This document shows positions 1-13,134 of a stretch of DNA of 64,000 nucleotides, in pieces. This stretch comes from Chrysomallon squamiferum (taxonomy: Eukaryota; Mollusca; Gastropoda; Neomphalida; Peltospiridae), in assembly GCA_012295275.1 (NCBI GenBank), contig CM022665.1:14941476-15005475 (forward strand), in the 5' to 3' direction. The position numbers were made by a program, and so were the translations under genes. The notes below the pieces were generated by a model. The model worked only from the letters and a program-made list of their open reading frames with translations. It was not told where the DNA came from and did not search any database. How positions within the stretch are numbered: the first letter of the stretch is position 1; each line of letters begins with the position of its first letter.

Positions 1-389
1 TAATTATTATTTTAAATAAGAATACATTTTAAAATTGCAACAGTAATAATATTAAAAGTAAACAGTAATAACAAATAATTATGTATTTTACAGTGACAGG
101 GGAACCAACTGTGATTTTTCAAATTAAATAAGTCTGAACGAGTTATCTCCGCTAGTAACTTTCACACATTGGTTTTATTTACCTATTTTGTGTTAATTTT
201 AATTACTTTTGAATTGTAAAATATATTAATTAGTTTTATGCTGACCTATTTTTTACTTTTTATTTATTTACTTCAGTTAATTAATTTATTTATTATAATC
301 ATCCACGTCGCCGTGGTTATAGTCACCATCATCACCATCGTCATGGTCATCATCATCATTATTACAATCTTTCCGCCTCGTAGGATTTA

Positions 390-428
<39 letters not shown>

Positions 429-714
429 TCTTATTAACAATTCCGAAATGATCCCTTAAGTTAATATTATTATCAGATAATGTAATAAGTACGAATAAAA
501 GAATAAACATTTTACATCTTAAACGAACAAATGTTTATGTGTAAAAGAACACTTACAATACTGTAGCGAAAAGAAACTGATTTAAAGCTATTTGTTATTA
601 CTTTTATCGTTTTCTTTCTTGTTAATCTCTGAACACTACGTTCGAAATACGGTTTTGGCTTTTTACCTAAATAGGAAAATACGTTACAGGAATGAATTGC
701 CGTAAAGCGTCAAA
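1..714. other. Upstream region of the MFSD9-like gene with ATC and TTA microsatellites
   Basis: No gene is visible. The stretch holds an imperfect ATC/ATG trinucleotide tract around 297-365 and a TTA array around 387-427. The promoter and 5' untranslated region of the transporter gene must lie toward the right end, but I see no clear TATA box or initiator. Confidence 0.6.
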
Positions 715-1939
715 ATGGCTGCGCCCATTGATCAAGAGAAGCAGAATGCGGTGAAAACAAAACTTCGTAATAAAAAGACAGTCAGTTTCCTAGATGATCC
801 AGCATTTATAATATATTTCTGTGGATTCTTGGTAATGATTTCAATGCTTTTTTTTTTCAAAAAAATAGTTTTCTTCTGTGCAAAATAAATCAACAGGTGT
901 TGAGTTCTGACAAATCCGGTTCGTCAACGTGACCAGGTTTATTTGTCGTAATAGTATAAGACTGATGACAATTTCATTTTTAAAACCTTTCATTTTGTTA
1001 TCGCGTTGGAAGTTTTGAAAATAACTTGTTTTAGAAATGAAAGAATTACTACTGTATAATAAATTATTAAAACGGTTTATTAACTTACATTTAATTAATC
1101 TGAATAATTATTTTAATGTCAGAAATTTAATTATTATTACCCGAGTAGATTTATAGGTGAAGATTTCTTCTTTCTTTTTAATAAAACATTTTAAACCTCT
1201 TTTTTTTTTTTTTTTTTCATGATATAGAGCTTTTTATCAAATACCTTTAAAAAATCAACAACAAAGCAAACAGAAAACAAAAGTACACCATATGGCAGTA
1301 TGGTATTGCCACTACTGGACATAAAATCAGTTGCTGCAGCTATTTGGGAATTGAAATCAATTTTCCAAGAGTGGATAAAATGATAATAAAAATAATAAAT
1401 AATGATAACACGGTGGGGGGGGGTGTTTGTTTTTTTAATCATCATATGTTGACCAAAAAACCCCAAACAAACAAATATTTTCATTCAGATGAATCTGTTC
1501 CAGTATGTTTTTTTGCATAAATAATGATAACAATATTAATAAAAATATCTCTTTTAATTTATTTTTTCTTCAGGATCTGTTTGCTGTTAGTATGATCATA
1601 ATGCAGATTCTGCCACACTGTAGAGAGTTAGGAGCTTCACCTACACTGACAGGAATTATTGGCAAGTCTGAACTATTTAAATAATATCTGAACTGACATA
1701 TATATTAATAGAAGTTATCCTGTAAATCTGCTGATGTGTTACGTGAGAAGTTAGAATGTTGATGAGTGTGTACATGTTTGATTTTGCATTTTCACATTTG
1801 TTACTGCATCAGTCTTTACTGGTGGTTATTTTTAAAATCAACAAACCTATAATACAAGCTTTCTGTTGTTGTAAAACTGATTCAAGTCAAACACTTAATA
1901 TATTATGTCATAATGGTAATAAAATTTCGTTTTATTTTA

Positions 1940-1982
<43 letters not shown>

Positions 1983-4900
1983 TTGTGTTATTGGTATTTG
2001 TATCTTGTTGTTTTGGTTCTTGTTATTATTGATATTATTTTATAGTGTTGTTATTATTGTTATTTGTAATAGTATTAGTATTATATTACAGTTTATCAGA
2101 CACTGTAATTCATTTTTAATAATATTTTTGTTTCAGGTTCCACCTATGGTGCATTACAACTGTTTTCTAGCCCTATCATAGTGAGTATTTATCTCCCTTG
2201 TTTAATATTCAGAACACTGTTTACTGATTCCTCATAGTAATGTTGTAATAATAATAATATTTAAAACAAAAATAATGTCATACCTCTTGCAATGGTAGTT
2301 TAATAAATTATATATATATATATAAACATTTTTTTTTTGTTCAGCAATGTGATTGTATTTGATTAGTGTTGATACTCTGCAAGTTGATGGCAGTAAATTC
2401 TTTTTCACTGAATAATATTACATACAGTTATAAATTTATAAGAGAAATAAATGCATGTGCAAAAAACCTACCTGGCATACTAAAACTATAATTTGTGAAC
2501 CACATCATGTTAGAAATGATTTATTTCATGTGTCTGATAGTATCAATTGTTTTTCTTGACAATTCAAGGATACTTACCTTGTAAGATTCTATGAATCACA
2601 GAATTAGTACCTGGTTATGTGTTTATCACACTAGTGCAGTGGTTGTAACTTACAGTGAATGATGTGTGTGATCCTACTTAATCAAATAAGGAATTACATC
2701 ACAATAGTGAGCTTTCAAATAGTGAGCACTGGAAAATGACAAGCAATCATAAGTTCATAGTTTTTAATTTTAATTTTTTTGTTGGAAAAGGTTATATGAA
2801 TACTTTATCTAAATTTCAAAAAAAAAAAAAGAATTTTTTTTAGGAATATTTGATGCTACTTAAGCAATGGTAGTAAGTCTAGTATTTGTAATGTCATCCA
2901 TTATTTTCTAGTTTTATTTTGTTCATTTTTTTAAAAGCATTGTTGTTGTTGTTATTACCATCACCATCATCACAATTAGAATCATATCCTTGCAAGCACA
3001 CAAGCCAAGGAAATAGGAATGATATCATTATGAGGCTTATGAAGTAATGTTTTGAAATAAGATGAATTGTAAAACAACATTTTGTTTGCAGCAGGATGAA
3101 TCACTTCTAAATTTTGTTAAACTTTTTTTTTTTCCAGGGTAAATGGAGTGATATGGCTGGTAGACAGTTAAGTTTGTGGATCTGTATGCTCTGTTCTGCA
3201 TCTGGTTATCTGCTACTGGGAATGGCTTCATCACTTTTCATTTTGTTTCTTGCTAGAGTTCCAACAGGTAATGAAGGATAAAATGTATTAACAAAATAGG
3301 TTTTGTAAAGTATAATAGAAAGAATAATGTAACTAGAAACTATCTGTGGTCTATCTATCTACCTATCTACCTAGTTACCTTCCTACCCACCTATATAAAT
3401 ATATATCTTAGACATTAACATACTTTTTAAATATTTGTGTATGAAGGTGCACGCAGTTAATTTGTAAAATGCAGCACAACAACAACAACAAAAAAAGAGA
3501 GATTTCTTTTCTTCAGAGATATTTTCATTGGTGTGTGAAACACGTATAATACATTCAAATGTACAAGTATAGAAATAAATATAAAATTTAATATATGTAT
3601 ATATATGTATTTTTTCTTATTTAGGTATTTTCAAGCACAGTCAGAGTATATCCAAATCTTACCTGGCAGACATTTTACCCGCAGATAAACAGTCTGCAGC
3701 TCTTGGTCGTTTTAATGCTATGTCTAGTATCGGCTTCATTGTGGGGCCTCTTGTTGGAGGTCACATTGCTGAGCTTCGTCATGGATTCTATCTCGTAGGG
3801 TTACTCACAGGTCTTATTTTTCTGCTGAACAGTGGTGAGATGTTTAGATTTGTACTGAATAAGTACTTTGTATATTTATATACTTTCGAGTAATTGTGTA
3901 TTCTTTTTATAGACACTGGAAGCCTTTGTAATATTATTTTATCAAAAGCAGATAAAAGCAGAAACACAATGTTAAATGGTTTTTGTTGACATACAATGTA
4001 TCTGTATGCTAAATATTTATTAACTTGAGGCACAGACACAACACTGAATGCTTTTGTTCATATGTATTAGATCTGTCCATCCATACACTAAATATGTATT
4101 AACATCAAGTATAGACAAATACTAAACTATTTTTTTAGTTAAGGAACAACATTTTTAATAACATGGACATATACAGCAGTAAATGCTTTTCCTTTTAGAC
4201 ACAGTGTTAAATATATATTAAATATTTATTAACAATTAATAATCGTTAATGAAAAATGTTAACAAATTTGTCTGATTAAATTTTATTTTTATTTTTCAGT
4301 TATTGTTTGGTTCTTTGTTCCTGAAATCAAACGAATCAGACATGAAGAAACAACTAAAGATGAAATAATTCTCTCTAAGAAAAAAATCCCTATTCAAGAG
4401 ATCAGCTTCAACTTGAAACATCTTTTAAAATCTTTCAAAGACATTGACTGGACAAACTTGTGGGATTTGTTTCTCATCAAATTTTTTCTCGGTTTTGCTA
4501 TGATTGTGTACCGAGCTAATTTTGTTCTCATGGTCCAAGATAAATTTAGTACCACGCCAAAAATTAATGGTTATTTGATATCATACACGGGCATAGTCTC
4601 TGCTGTCTCCGGTTTTTTTGTTGGTCGAATTACCCAGATGTATACAAGTAATGCAGAACTGCTTCTTCATTTGTCTTTACTGCAGGCAGCAACTTTTGTT
4701 TCTCTAATCCTTGCATCTTCAACATGGATGCTTGTTTTCTGCCTTACACCTTTAAGTTTTATAACCAGCATATCACGGGTCTCAGCAACAAGTCTGACAA
4801 TTGAGAGAGGTGGTGAAGGAAATGTGGGGGCACTCATTGGGCTCACTCAAAGTTTTATGGCTTTTGCCCGCATGTTGTCTCCCTTTATAGGTGGCGTGGC

Positions 4901-5000
4901 ACTAGAATTTTTTACCGATGGACCCACACTAGTAGCTGTGATTTCATCAACTGTTGCCGTAGTAATAATGATACTCAGACCTCAAGGTCCTAAAAAATGA
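715..5000 (+). CDS. MFSD9: MFSD9-like major facilitator superfamily transporter, six coding exons
   Basis: Coding exons are 715-831, 1574-1661, 2137-2180, 3138-3267, 3625-3834 and 4300-5000. The phases agree and give 429 residues, somewhat shorter than the roughly 470 of vertebrate MFSD9. Exon 4 carries the MFS motif A as GKWSDMAGRQ, in the loop after the second membrane segment. Exon 5 has the glycine-rich SSIGFIVGPLVGG stretch typical of segment 5. A charged central loop follows at about residues 200-240, and then a second block of hydrophobic segments ending in RPQGPKK. The family is a putative polytopic solute carrier whose substrate is not well established, so none is claimed. Intron 2 uses a GC donor (GCAAGT at 1662); the others are GT-AG. 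The first ATG is preceded by CAAA and opens a short soluble N-terminus. The family is secure; the orthologue name is a little less so. Confidence 0.9.
1662..1667 (+). other. Non-canonical GC 5' splice site (GCAAGT) of MFSD9-like intron 2
   Basis: Exon 2 ends ATTATTG at 1661, and the next bases are GCAAGT. The acceptor TTTCAG ends at 2136 and exon 3 starts GTTCC. Joining them restores a glycine codon and the conserved GIIGSTYGALQLFSSP reading. No GT donor nearby preserves this frame. Confidence 0.8.
1941..1982 (+). repeat. TTA trinucleotide microsatellite in MFSD9-like intron 2
   Basis: An uninterrupted ATT/TTA array of about 14 units lies within the intron. It produces a meaningless poly-leucine open frame on the plus strand. 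Confidence 0.95.
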
Positions 5001-6175
5001 TGATAATATGCAAGAATACGTCCAGAAAGACATGAATGATAAAAAAAAATCATCTTTTTCCTAGAAACATTTTTAACCATGTTGGAAATGGTATTCAGTG
5101 ATGAAAAGTTTCAAAATAATTAAGTTCCGATAAAATTTCAGAAATGGATAGATAATAAGAGGGAGTGCAATACTATTTTCTTGTTTCTTTCTTAAAAAGT
5201 ATTTAGGTGTTTCTGTGGATCTCATTGCCATTTTAGATACTGTCTTCATTCTTCTCTGGGTTTGGTGTATTAGAAAAAACTATTTTTAAATACTCCTTCT
5301 TATTAATCATAAAAATGTTTCATGCATAATTAATTAATGGAATAGAAAAAACATATATTTAAAAATGTCATATTTAATTTGAAAATATATTTTTTTTATA
5401 TGAATATTATTTTAAAATTGATAAAAGTTTAATCTCATTCATGTTATTCTGGTACAGTTACTAATGTACTCCACAAAAAATTGCTCACTCAAAAAAAAAA
5501 AAGTTTTTTTTATTTATAACAAATCTCTGAGATTATATTTATTTTTTACAAAATGTAACTCATTTATTTTTTTAATATCTAATCATAACATTTACATTTT
5601 AAGATATCTGATCATTATTTTTTTAAGATGTTTAATTTATTTGTATTTTTTTAACATGCAGTGTTGTTATTTTTAAGATATATATTTAGTTATTTTTCAC
5701 TGTTAAACAGTGTTTTACTTTCTTTTTTTTCTTCTTTTTTTTTGCAATACCTGTATTGCCTTACCTGCAGTAATTCTCAATATTTTTAATACTGTTAGTG
5801 GATTATATATATTAATTACAGTAAATTACTGTATATTTATTTATTATTTCATTTCCAAGCTGAAGACTCATTTGGTTTTGCGTTATTTTCCTTATTAAAG
5901 TTTACCTGGTATGTACAAATGTCCTGAATATACTTTTTTATATTCCCAAAGTATTTTTATTAAATTTTATTTTGTATTTTCTTCTTTTTATTTTATTTTT
6001 GGGAGGAGTACAGCATTAATTTAATGTGTGGAAATATGAATAAAAATATAAAAAATGATGAGTAAATTACAGGAAGGATTCTAAATTCTTGGTTTGTCTG
6101 ATTTTTTTGTTATAGAATGATATGAAAGAAAATCTTGGCCCATTTTCATTCTCATTAGTTGTTTTGTTATTGTCA

Positions 6176-6216
<41 letters not shown>

Positions 6217-6845
6217 AAGACTTCATTAAAAATAGAAGATGATCAATTAAAAGTATATAAAAGTAGTTAGTTTATTTAAGGATAACACCCTACCCTTAAT
6301 ACCTTCATCATTTTAAAAGGTTGCAATGAAACTTAAACCTAAAGTGTTTTTAGCAAAATTGGTTTTAAAACGTGAACTCTGTAGTTCAAATGCTGATACT
6401 GATGCTTACTACAGCTATATTTTTAAAAAGAATTATTTTTATTAAATACCAATTCTTTAAAATATTTGAGTTTTTTCCCCTTATGTCTTAAATAGCTAAT
6501 TCAAAGTGTAATAAAACAAATGAATGGATTTAAATATATAGTTTTAAAAGATGATATGAATAAAGATACTTATTTCATTCAGTTTTCATAAATAAATGCA
6601 GTAAAAATGTGCAAAATACCAACAACTATGAATTAAACAAGTTTTAAAATCTGTATCTTGTCAGCTTATATACAAGTAAGGTATATTAAAATGTTACATT
6701 AACATTTTATATTATGTCAAACAGTTATCTGTATTATATGTGAAATTGTTAACAATACACATTGAAGGTTAACATTTTGCTATGAAACTTCTTTTTTTCT
6801 TGTTTTTTTTAATGTTTTTGTGGTATTTAAAATTTTAGGGTTTTT

Positions 6846-6876
<31 letters not shown>

Positions 6877-7092
6877 ATTTGTTTTTATGTATTTTATTTA
6901 TTTTAGATACAGTTTTAAGGAAAAAATTATTTATTTAAAGTCCTTTTATTATGACATAGGTGACATTGCTAACATCAGACATAACAACATTGGCTGAACT
7001 TAAATTACTCAAGAAAACTGGCCTAACATAACATTTAACACAGGCCGAAATAACATAAAATGGGGTATTACCATGTAACCCCCCCAAAAAAA
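5001..7092. other. MFSD9-like 3' UTR and intergenic DNA with long poly-T tracts
   Basis: No coding potential is convincing. A candidate polyadenylation signal AATAAA sits at 6039-6044, about 1 kb past the stop codon. Long T runs occur around 6178-6212 and 6851-6876. The small open frames at 5464-5898 are low-complexity and rich in F, Y, I and L. Confidence 0.6.
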
Positions 7093-7933
7093 ATGGACAT
7101 TATATTTCTTTTGGGCAACATCTAACAGAAATTTTAATAAACTTACAGTGACATATGTTTATCTTACTGTTGTTAATTTAGTTTGTTTCATATTCTGTTG
7201 CTTTCTCAATATATTTATTGAAAATAAATATTTATTTACCAACTCTAAAGATCTTGTTTTTAATATTTGGTCTGTGAATCTGTCCAAATAAGGATTCTCA
7301 CTGAAATTCTAATTAGTCTTTGTTAATTAATAATTAAATTTTGTTGAATGTAATACCTCATGCCATGTCAACTTATTTACCTTTAGGGACGATAAACCTA
7401 TGAGATATGAGAAACAATTTTAAGTATCATGTATTTGTAATCACAATATTTTTAAAACCTGATTCACAATAACAAATATTCTTATATTTGGAAAGATATT
7501 GACTAGTTTTAAAATAATATATATATTCAGTAATCCAAATATAGACAAAATAAGTTTTAAAAGACATAAACAAGTTCTATTTTATATTATTATTGTGTTT
7601 TGGGTGGGGTTTTTTTAAAGTATTTATATAAATGTTATTAACAGACATTTTCTTGATTAAGTGTACAAATCCAAAACAGCAATGCTAAATTATCTATTAC
7701 TATTAAATGCTGTTAGCAGTTACTATTTCAAATTATAAACTGATGCTAACATTTTAACATGGGAACTATAAATATAAAACAAAGGATTTTGAGAAATTTT
7801 TATTATCTTTTTATGAACAAATGAAATTTGTTATTGAAGTATTAACACCTGAACATAACTATAAAACAATTTTGAAACACGAAAGACTAATATTATCCAT
7901 AATTTAAATAAATAAAAACTGCAACCCGACATA

Positions 7934-8066
7934 CAGGTATCCCTTGATTAACACAATTAATTAACCTATCAAGAGATCAACTTTAGCATGTATACTGAAC
8001 TCATGTTAATCAAATCTAATAATTAATGGCATAAATTATCACTGATCCTTGATCACATATTGCCTC
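7934..8066 (+). mobile_element. Partial MITE with pogo-like end CAGGTATCCCTTGATTAACAC
   Basis: The end is flanked by TA and matches the inverted right end of the more complete copy at 19067-19331, including the internal TAATTAATGG and CTGATCCTTGAT words. It is truncated here; the distal end is not seen. The twin copy at 12425 arose by the segmental duplication. Confidence 0.55.
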
Positions 8067-8174
8067 AAAAAACAATTCTAATTAAATTACCAAAAATGTA
8101 ACTTAATTTAATTATCTCGTAAGTAAAATAAAAAATAGAACTACCTAAATATTTATTAAATAAAAATTTATCAC

Positions 8175-9870
8175 GAGTAGTTGCAATAGTTTTAGCTTTT
8201 TTCTTAAATTCTGCAGTAGCACAATCTGTTTCTCTAAACCAGTGCTTTTCAACATTTTTCATACCGTGACCCCCTTATGAGCAACTCAATATGACCGATG
8301 ACCCCATTTAAAAAATTTGATTCACTAATATCCAGGGTTACCATATTTTCATCAACCAAAGACAGTACAAAAAAAAAAATCCCCACAGAAGACAACCCTG
8401 GGAAAAAAACCTGAAGTTATTCTCTACTACAACTCTATGAAGGGAAGGGTAGATAACCTGGGCCACTTGGTTACACTTTATACATGTAGATGGAAGATCA
8501 TGTGATGGCCAATGTGAGTTTTCTTCAATATGTTACATGTAGCAGTAGTAGCAGCATTCATCATCTGAACAGTACAATTTCCAGACTATCAGATCAAGAA
8601 CAGACAAACGAGTCAAAATTTTCTGACACGACGTGGGAATCAGCAGATTCGAGACCACATAGATGTGAGGTTGAATGAACCCAGAGCCATCCAGATGGAG
8701 TCAAGCATGCTCTTATTGCCTTGGGACACAATATTGTGGAAAGGGATTGGGTAAACCCTGAAGGACCACCTAAAAACATGGTGTTACATGTGACCCACAA
8801 GTCAGGACAGAAAATCACATGATCTGCATACTGTGTGGCAAAAACATTTACAAAGAGCATAGCTCAGCCTCTGTTGCATGCAATAACTGCTAATAGGAAT
8901 AGGCCCACCAGTACTTTTAAGCTAACCCCATCAAGGTTTCCAGAAAATTGTTGGCAACTTGGTAACTGTAACACTTTAGCAACTGTTCACTATTATTTAT
9001 AAATTCACTGTACTGAGACCCAGTTTTGGAGAAATTGCAAGCTTCATCTGAAAATAATTTAGAATAAGGTATCAAATGGGCCACAGCTAGATACTCACTT
9101 TGAATAATGAAAATGAATACCCATTAGACCCCAGGTACCAGATAACATATTTTTTTACTTATTTTTGGCTGTGAATAGGTTGTTTGATTTGTCGGCCTTT
9201 CATGTACTTTTGTATACAAAACCATCAGACCATACAACAATTTCCACTATTGTCAATGGAGGTACTCCAGAAGAAGATACAATGTTTCATCAATCTTAGA
9301 ATTTTAGTCAATAGTCTTGCTGTTCAGTCATATGAGTTCATTTGTTCAAAAAAAAAATGTGTTTATTCACACGAATCATTATCAAATAAATTTATATTTT
9401 TTAAAATTTTAAATTATTGTTAAGGGTGTAATTAAGCTTTCATTATACAATTAACCAAATGAAATAGCACTATTATTTACTTCAAAATATGGGTGAGAGC
9501 AGAGGGACAAAGTGAGGATATTCAAAATTGGGTTGAATGTAGAAAGTAATTTATATAATTACTAATCAGTTTACTAATCATAAATGTAGAAAACTAAGCA
9601 AACAAGTCACTGTCGCTTTCTGGTAAAAACAATTGTTATTATTATTTTTATTTACATATCAAATTTCTTTCAGTGATGGTGTAAAAAAGGATAAATTTAA
9701 CAAACTAATAACTGACAAGAAGAATTTTGACATGATTTCCAGCTTTTCTGTATATTATTGTTATTATTAATATTATTATGGAGCACAATCATTACTTTCA
9801 AAATACATAAGTATTGCTCTTGTTCAGCTTTAATATTTTTAATCACTGTACTGCTAAGCATTCTAACAAA
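8175..9870. other. Copy-1-specific segment with a hAT-like end and a weak coding relic
   Basis: This stretch is missing from duplication copy 2. At 8240 it contains CAGTGCTTTTCAAC followed by GTGACCCCC. This resembles the terminal sequence of many nonautonomous hAT elements (CAGTGNTTCTCAAC with a following GACCCC). At about 8680-8935 (+) one frame reads coherently (for example HALIALGHNIVERDWVNPEG) with a single internal stop. I do not recognise the protein. No matching right terminus was found. Confidence 0.35.
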
Positions 9871-10126
9871 TTTTTCAGGACTGTCTCTTTAAAACAGAGA
9901 TGATCATCCTGGGCAGTAGCACTCCTTTGTAACACTGAAAACACAGGGCAACAGTAAATGTTATATAACATAAAAGCTTATAATTACACTACATAATTCA
10001 CCATACTTCCAACATGGTTTAAAAATTAACCTATCCTGAAAAACTATTTATAACAGCACATTAATGTATTTCAGTTGTTGAGTAACAGGTTCATTATATA
10101 ACCAATGAAATACCTTATATACATAC

Positions 10127-10138
<12 letters not shown>

Positions 10139-10180
<42 letters not shown>

Positions 10181-10199
10181 ATGTATGTATGTATGTATA
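10139..10199 (+). repeat. GT then GTAT compound microsatellite
   Basis: A GT run passes into a TATG tetranucleotide run, directly against the left end of a TA-flanked MITE. A shorter version is at the same place in duplication copy 2 (about 13113-13133), so the array length changed after duplication. Confidence 0.9.
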
Positions 10200-10386
10200 C
10201 AAGGTATTCGTAAAGTTACTATACAGTTATTTGTAATAAAGAAATGTCATGGTTAAACTAAACAATTTTTCAGAAAATATTATAACAATATAAGCAATTA
10301 ATATACTATTTTATGGAGTTGTTTTTAGTATGACTATTTAACAGTTGTTTTCAGCTGAACAGTATAGTAACTTTACGGACACCCTG
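10200..10386. mobile_element. Tc1/mariner-type MITE, 187 bp, copy 1
   Basis: Terminal inverted repeats are CAAGGTATTCGTAAAGTTAC on the left and GTAACTTTACGGACACCCTG on the right, flanked by TA on both sides. There is no coding capacity. TA duplication and CAGGGTGTCC-type ends indicate the IS630/Tc1/mariner superfamily. Confidence 0.8.
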
Positions 10387-10406
10387 TATGTATATTATGC
10401 GTATAT

Positions 10407-10442
<36 letters not shown>

Positions 10443-10813
10443 AAAGAAAATTTGGCATATTAAAAACTTTAATCTTCTAACATTCCTTACTGGTTTCAGC
10501 AGTTGCATAAATATACATATAATGATATATAGTATATTTGTTGTTTATACTAATAAAATTAACATTATTACATATACCATATTTGTTTGAACTATGCTTC
10601 TTATTTTATAATTAATAATACTGAATATATAAACAGGGTAAGTGAACTAAAAACTGAAAGGTAGTATAATTTCCATCAGCAAAATTAAATTTTGATTTAT
10701 ATGACAAAGATAAATGAATAACGTTCAATGCATGTACTGTATTGATAACATTTTTTCCAGTTTTTCCAGTAATGATCAGTAAAATAGGGGATTTACTGTA
10801 TAAAAAGAAAATA

Positions 10814-11561
10814 CAGTGGTACCTTGAGTTATAAGTTTAATTCGTTCCATGAAAATTTGCTTGTATATCAAATCAATTTTGCCAAATGAAATTAATTGAA
10901 ATACAATTAATCTGTTCCAGCCCCCGAAAAACCACCCCAGTTTTTTGTAATATGTTTTTAAATAAGAAAAATGTATTTATAAATGACATCTATTGTATAA
11001 AAACAAAATAAAAGAGAATGTAAAGAAATAAATTTGTTTTGTAAAGTGTAAGGGTTAGGGTTTCTCCATCGTTTCATGAACTAAGGCCCGTGGCTTAGAA
11101 ATTATTTTAACCCCTTTGGCTGGAGTGATAGCCTTTATCAATTCTTTCTACTTCAGTATGGTACGTATCGTAAACGTACTACACTTGTACTGCCTAGCCA
11201 TGTTGTCTACACGCAAACCTCTTTCGTGTTTTTCTATGATTTCACGCTTTAATTCAATGGATATCATCTGCTTCTTCTTCTTCTCTGCACTGTCCTTTGA
11301 ACTCACTTTCCTGTGATCCATGGAAATTTGACAAAATACTGCACAAAACACCAGAGATGCTTCCACAGCGAGGTAACCAAGTGAGATGCAGGATGTTGGG
11401 CAGATGTTGTGTTGTTCTTTGCGCCAACTAGTGGTGGTGTATCTGAAGTTCGCTTGTAACTCAGATTTTGGCTCACAACTCAAAGCAAAAAATCAACTGG
11501 GCAACTGCTTATAACTTGGAAAATTCATAAGTTGGAGCACTCGTAAGTCGAGGTACCACTG
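10814..11561 (-). mobile_element. Internally deleted Tigger/pogo DNA transposon, 748 bp
   Basis: The element is flanked by TA (10812-10813 and 11562-11563). Its terminal inverted repeats read CAGTGGTACCTTGAGTTATA on the left and TCGTAAGTCGAGGTACCACTG on the right. On the minus strand at about 11148-11316 it encodes the start of a Tigger-type transposase: MDHRKVSSKD, a lysine patch, then a CENP-B/pogo-like helix-turn-helix with KREIIEKHERG and YKCSTFTIRTILK. Full-length relatives are about 2.4 kb and contain a DDE catalytic domain, which is missing here. It is a non-autonomous deletion derivative at the junction of the two duplication copies. Confidence 0.88.
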
Positions 11562-12424
11562 TACTTATTCATGGACATTATAAATATATTTCTTTTGGGC
11601 ATTTTCTAACAGAAATTTTGTTAACATACAGTGACATATGTTCATCTTACTATTGTTTATTTAGTTTGTTTCATATTCTGTTGCTTTCTCAATATATTTA
11701 TTGAAAATAAATATTTATTTACCAACTCTAAAGATCTTGTTTTTAATATTTGGTCTGTGAATCTGTCCAAATAAGGATTCTCACTGAAATTCTAATTAGT
11801 CTTTGTTAATTAGTAATTAAATTTTGTTGAATGTAATACCTCATGCCACGTCAACTTATTTACCTTTAGGGACGATAAACCTATGAGATATGAGAAACAA
11901 TTTTAAGTATCATGTATTTGTAATCACATTATTTTTAAAATCCGATTCACAATAAAAATATTTTTGGAAAGATATTGACAAGTTTTAAAATAATCAATAT
12001 ATAATTATACAGTGATCCAAGTATGGAAAGAATTTGTTTAATACTTTTTTAAATGTTTTTTATTTTTTATTTAAACTTTTTATATTTATTTTATTATTAT
12101 TTTTTGTTTGTTAATTATATATAAATATTAATGCTTTGCTGATGTTTTCTTAATTACATGTACAAATTCAAGACATCAATGCTAAGTTAACTATTACTAT
12201 TAAATAAATTATGTTACTAGTTTGTATTTCAAATTACAAACTGATACTACATTTTAACATGGGAACTATAAATACAAAACAAAGAATTATGATAAAATTT
12301 ATATTGTTATCTTTTTATGAAGAAATGAAATTTTTTATTAATATGTTAACAACTCAACACAACTATAAAACAACAGGCAACTATTATCCATAATTTAAAT
12401 AAATAAAATCTGCAACCCGACATA

Positions 12425-12557
12425 CAGGTATCCCTTGATTAACACAATTAATTAACCTATCAAGAGATCAACTTTAGCATGTATACTGAACTCATGTTAA
12501 TCAAATCTAATAATTAATGGCATAAATTATCACTGATCCTTGATCACATATTGCCTC
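12425..12557 (+). mobile_element. Partial MITE with CAGGTATCCCTTGATTAACAC end, duplicated copy
   Basis: Almost identical to 7934-8066. It is carried by the segmental duplication rather than being an independent insertion. Confidence 0.55.
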
Positions 12558-13134
12558 AAAAAACAATTCTAATTAAATTACCAAAAATGTAACTTAATTT
12601 AATTATCTTGTAAGTAAAATAAAAAATAAAACTACCTAAATATTTATTAAATAAATAGTAGTAGTTTCTACAAGATTTATACACTTTTATTCTTAAATAA
12701 AAATTTATTAAGATTAGTTTTTCAGGACTGTCTCTTTAAAACAGAGATTATCATCCTGGGCAGTAGCACTCCTTTGTAACACTGAAAACACAGGGCAACA
12801 GTAAATGTTATATAACATAAAAGCTTATAATTACACTACATAATTCACCATACTTCCAACATGGTTTAAAAATTAACCTATCCTGAAAAACTATTTATAA
12901 TGAAAAATAAAATGTTAAGAACAACTGCTTTGTAACAATTGAAGTTTTCAACATGTGAACTTCAAACTAAGAAAATACAGATACATACATGGCTTTAAGT
13001 TTCAAATGTTAAATAACAAATTTGTTACAAAGTAACAGCACATTAATGTATTTCAATCGTTGAGTAACATGTTCATTATATAACCAATGAAATACCTTTT
13101 TATATATATATATGTGTGTATGTATGTATGTATA

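Larger units (their letters stand above)
7093..10760. repeat. Segmental duplication, copy 1
   Basis: The block beginning TGGACATTATATTTC reappears at about 11571-13690 in direct orientation with high identity. Aligned parts are 7093-8158 with 11571-12655, and about 9871-10760 with about 12717-13690. Copy 1 carries about 1.7 kb (8175-9870) that copy 2 lacks. Confidence 0.85.

Noticed and set aside
1756-2181. Plus-strand open frame of 141 codons
   Set aside because: It is mostly a TTA microsatellite translated as poly-leucine; only its last part overlaps genuine exon 3, in the same frame.
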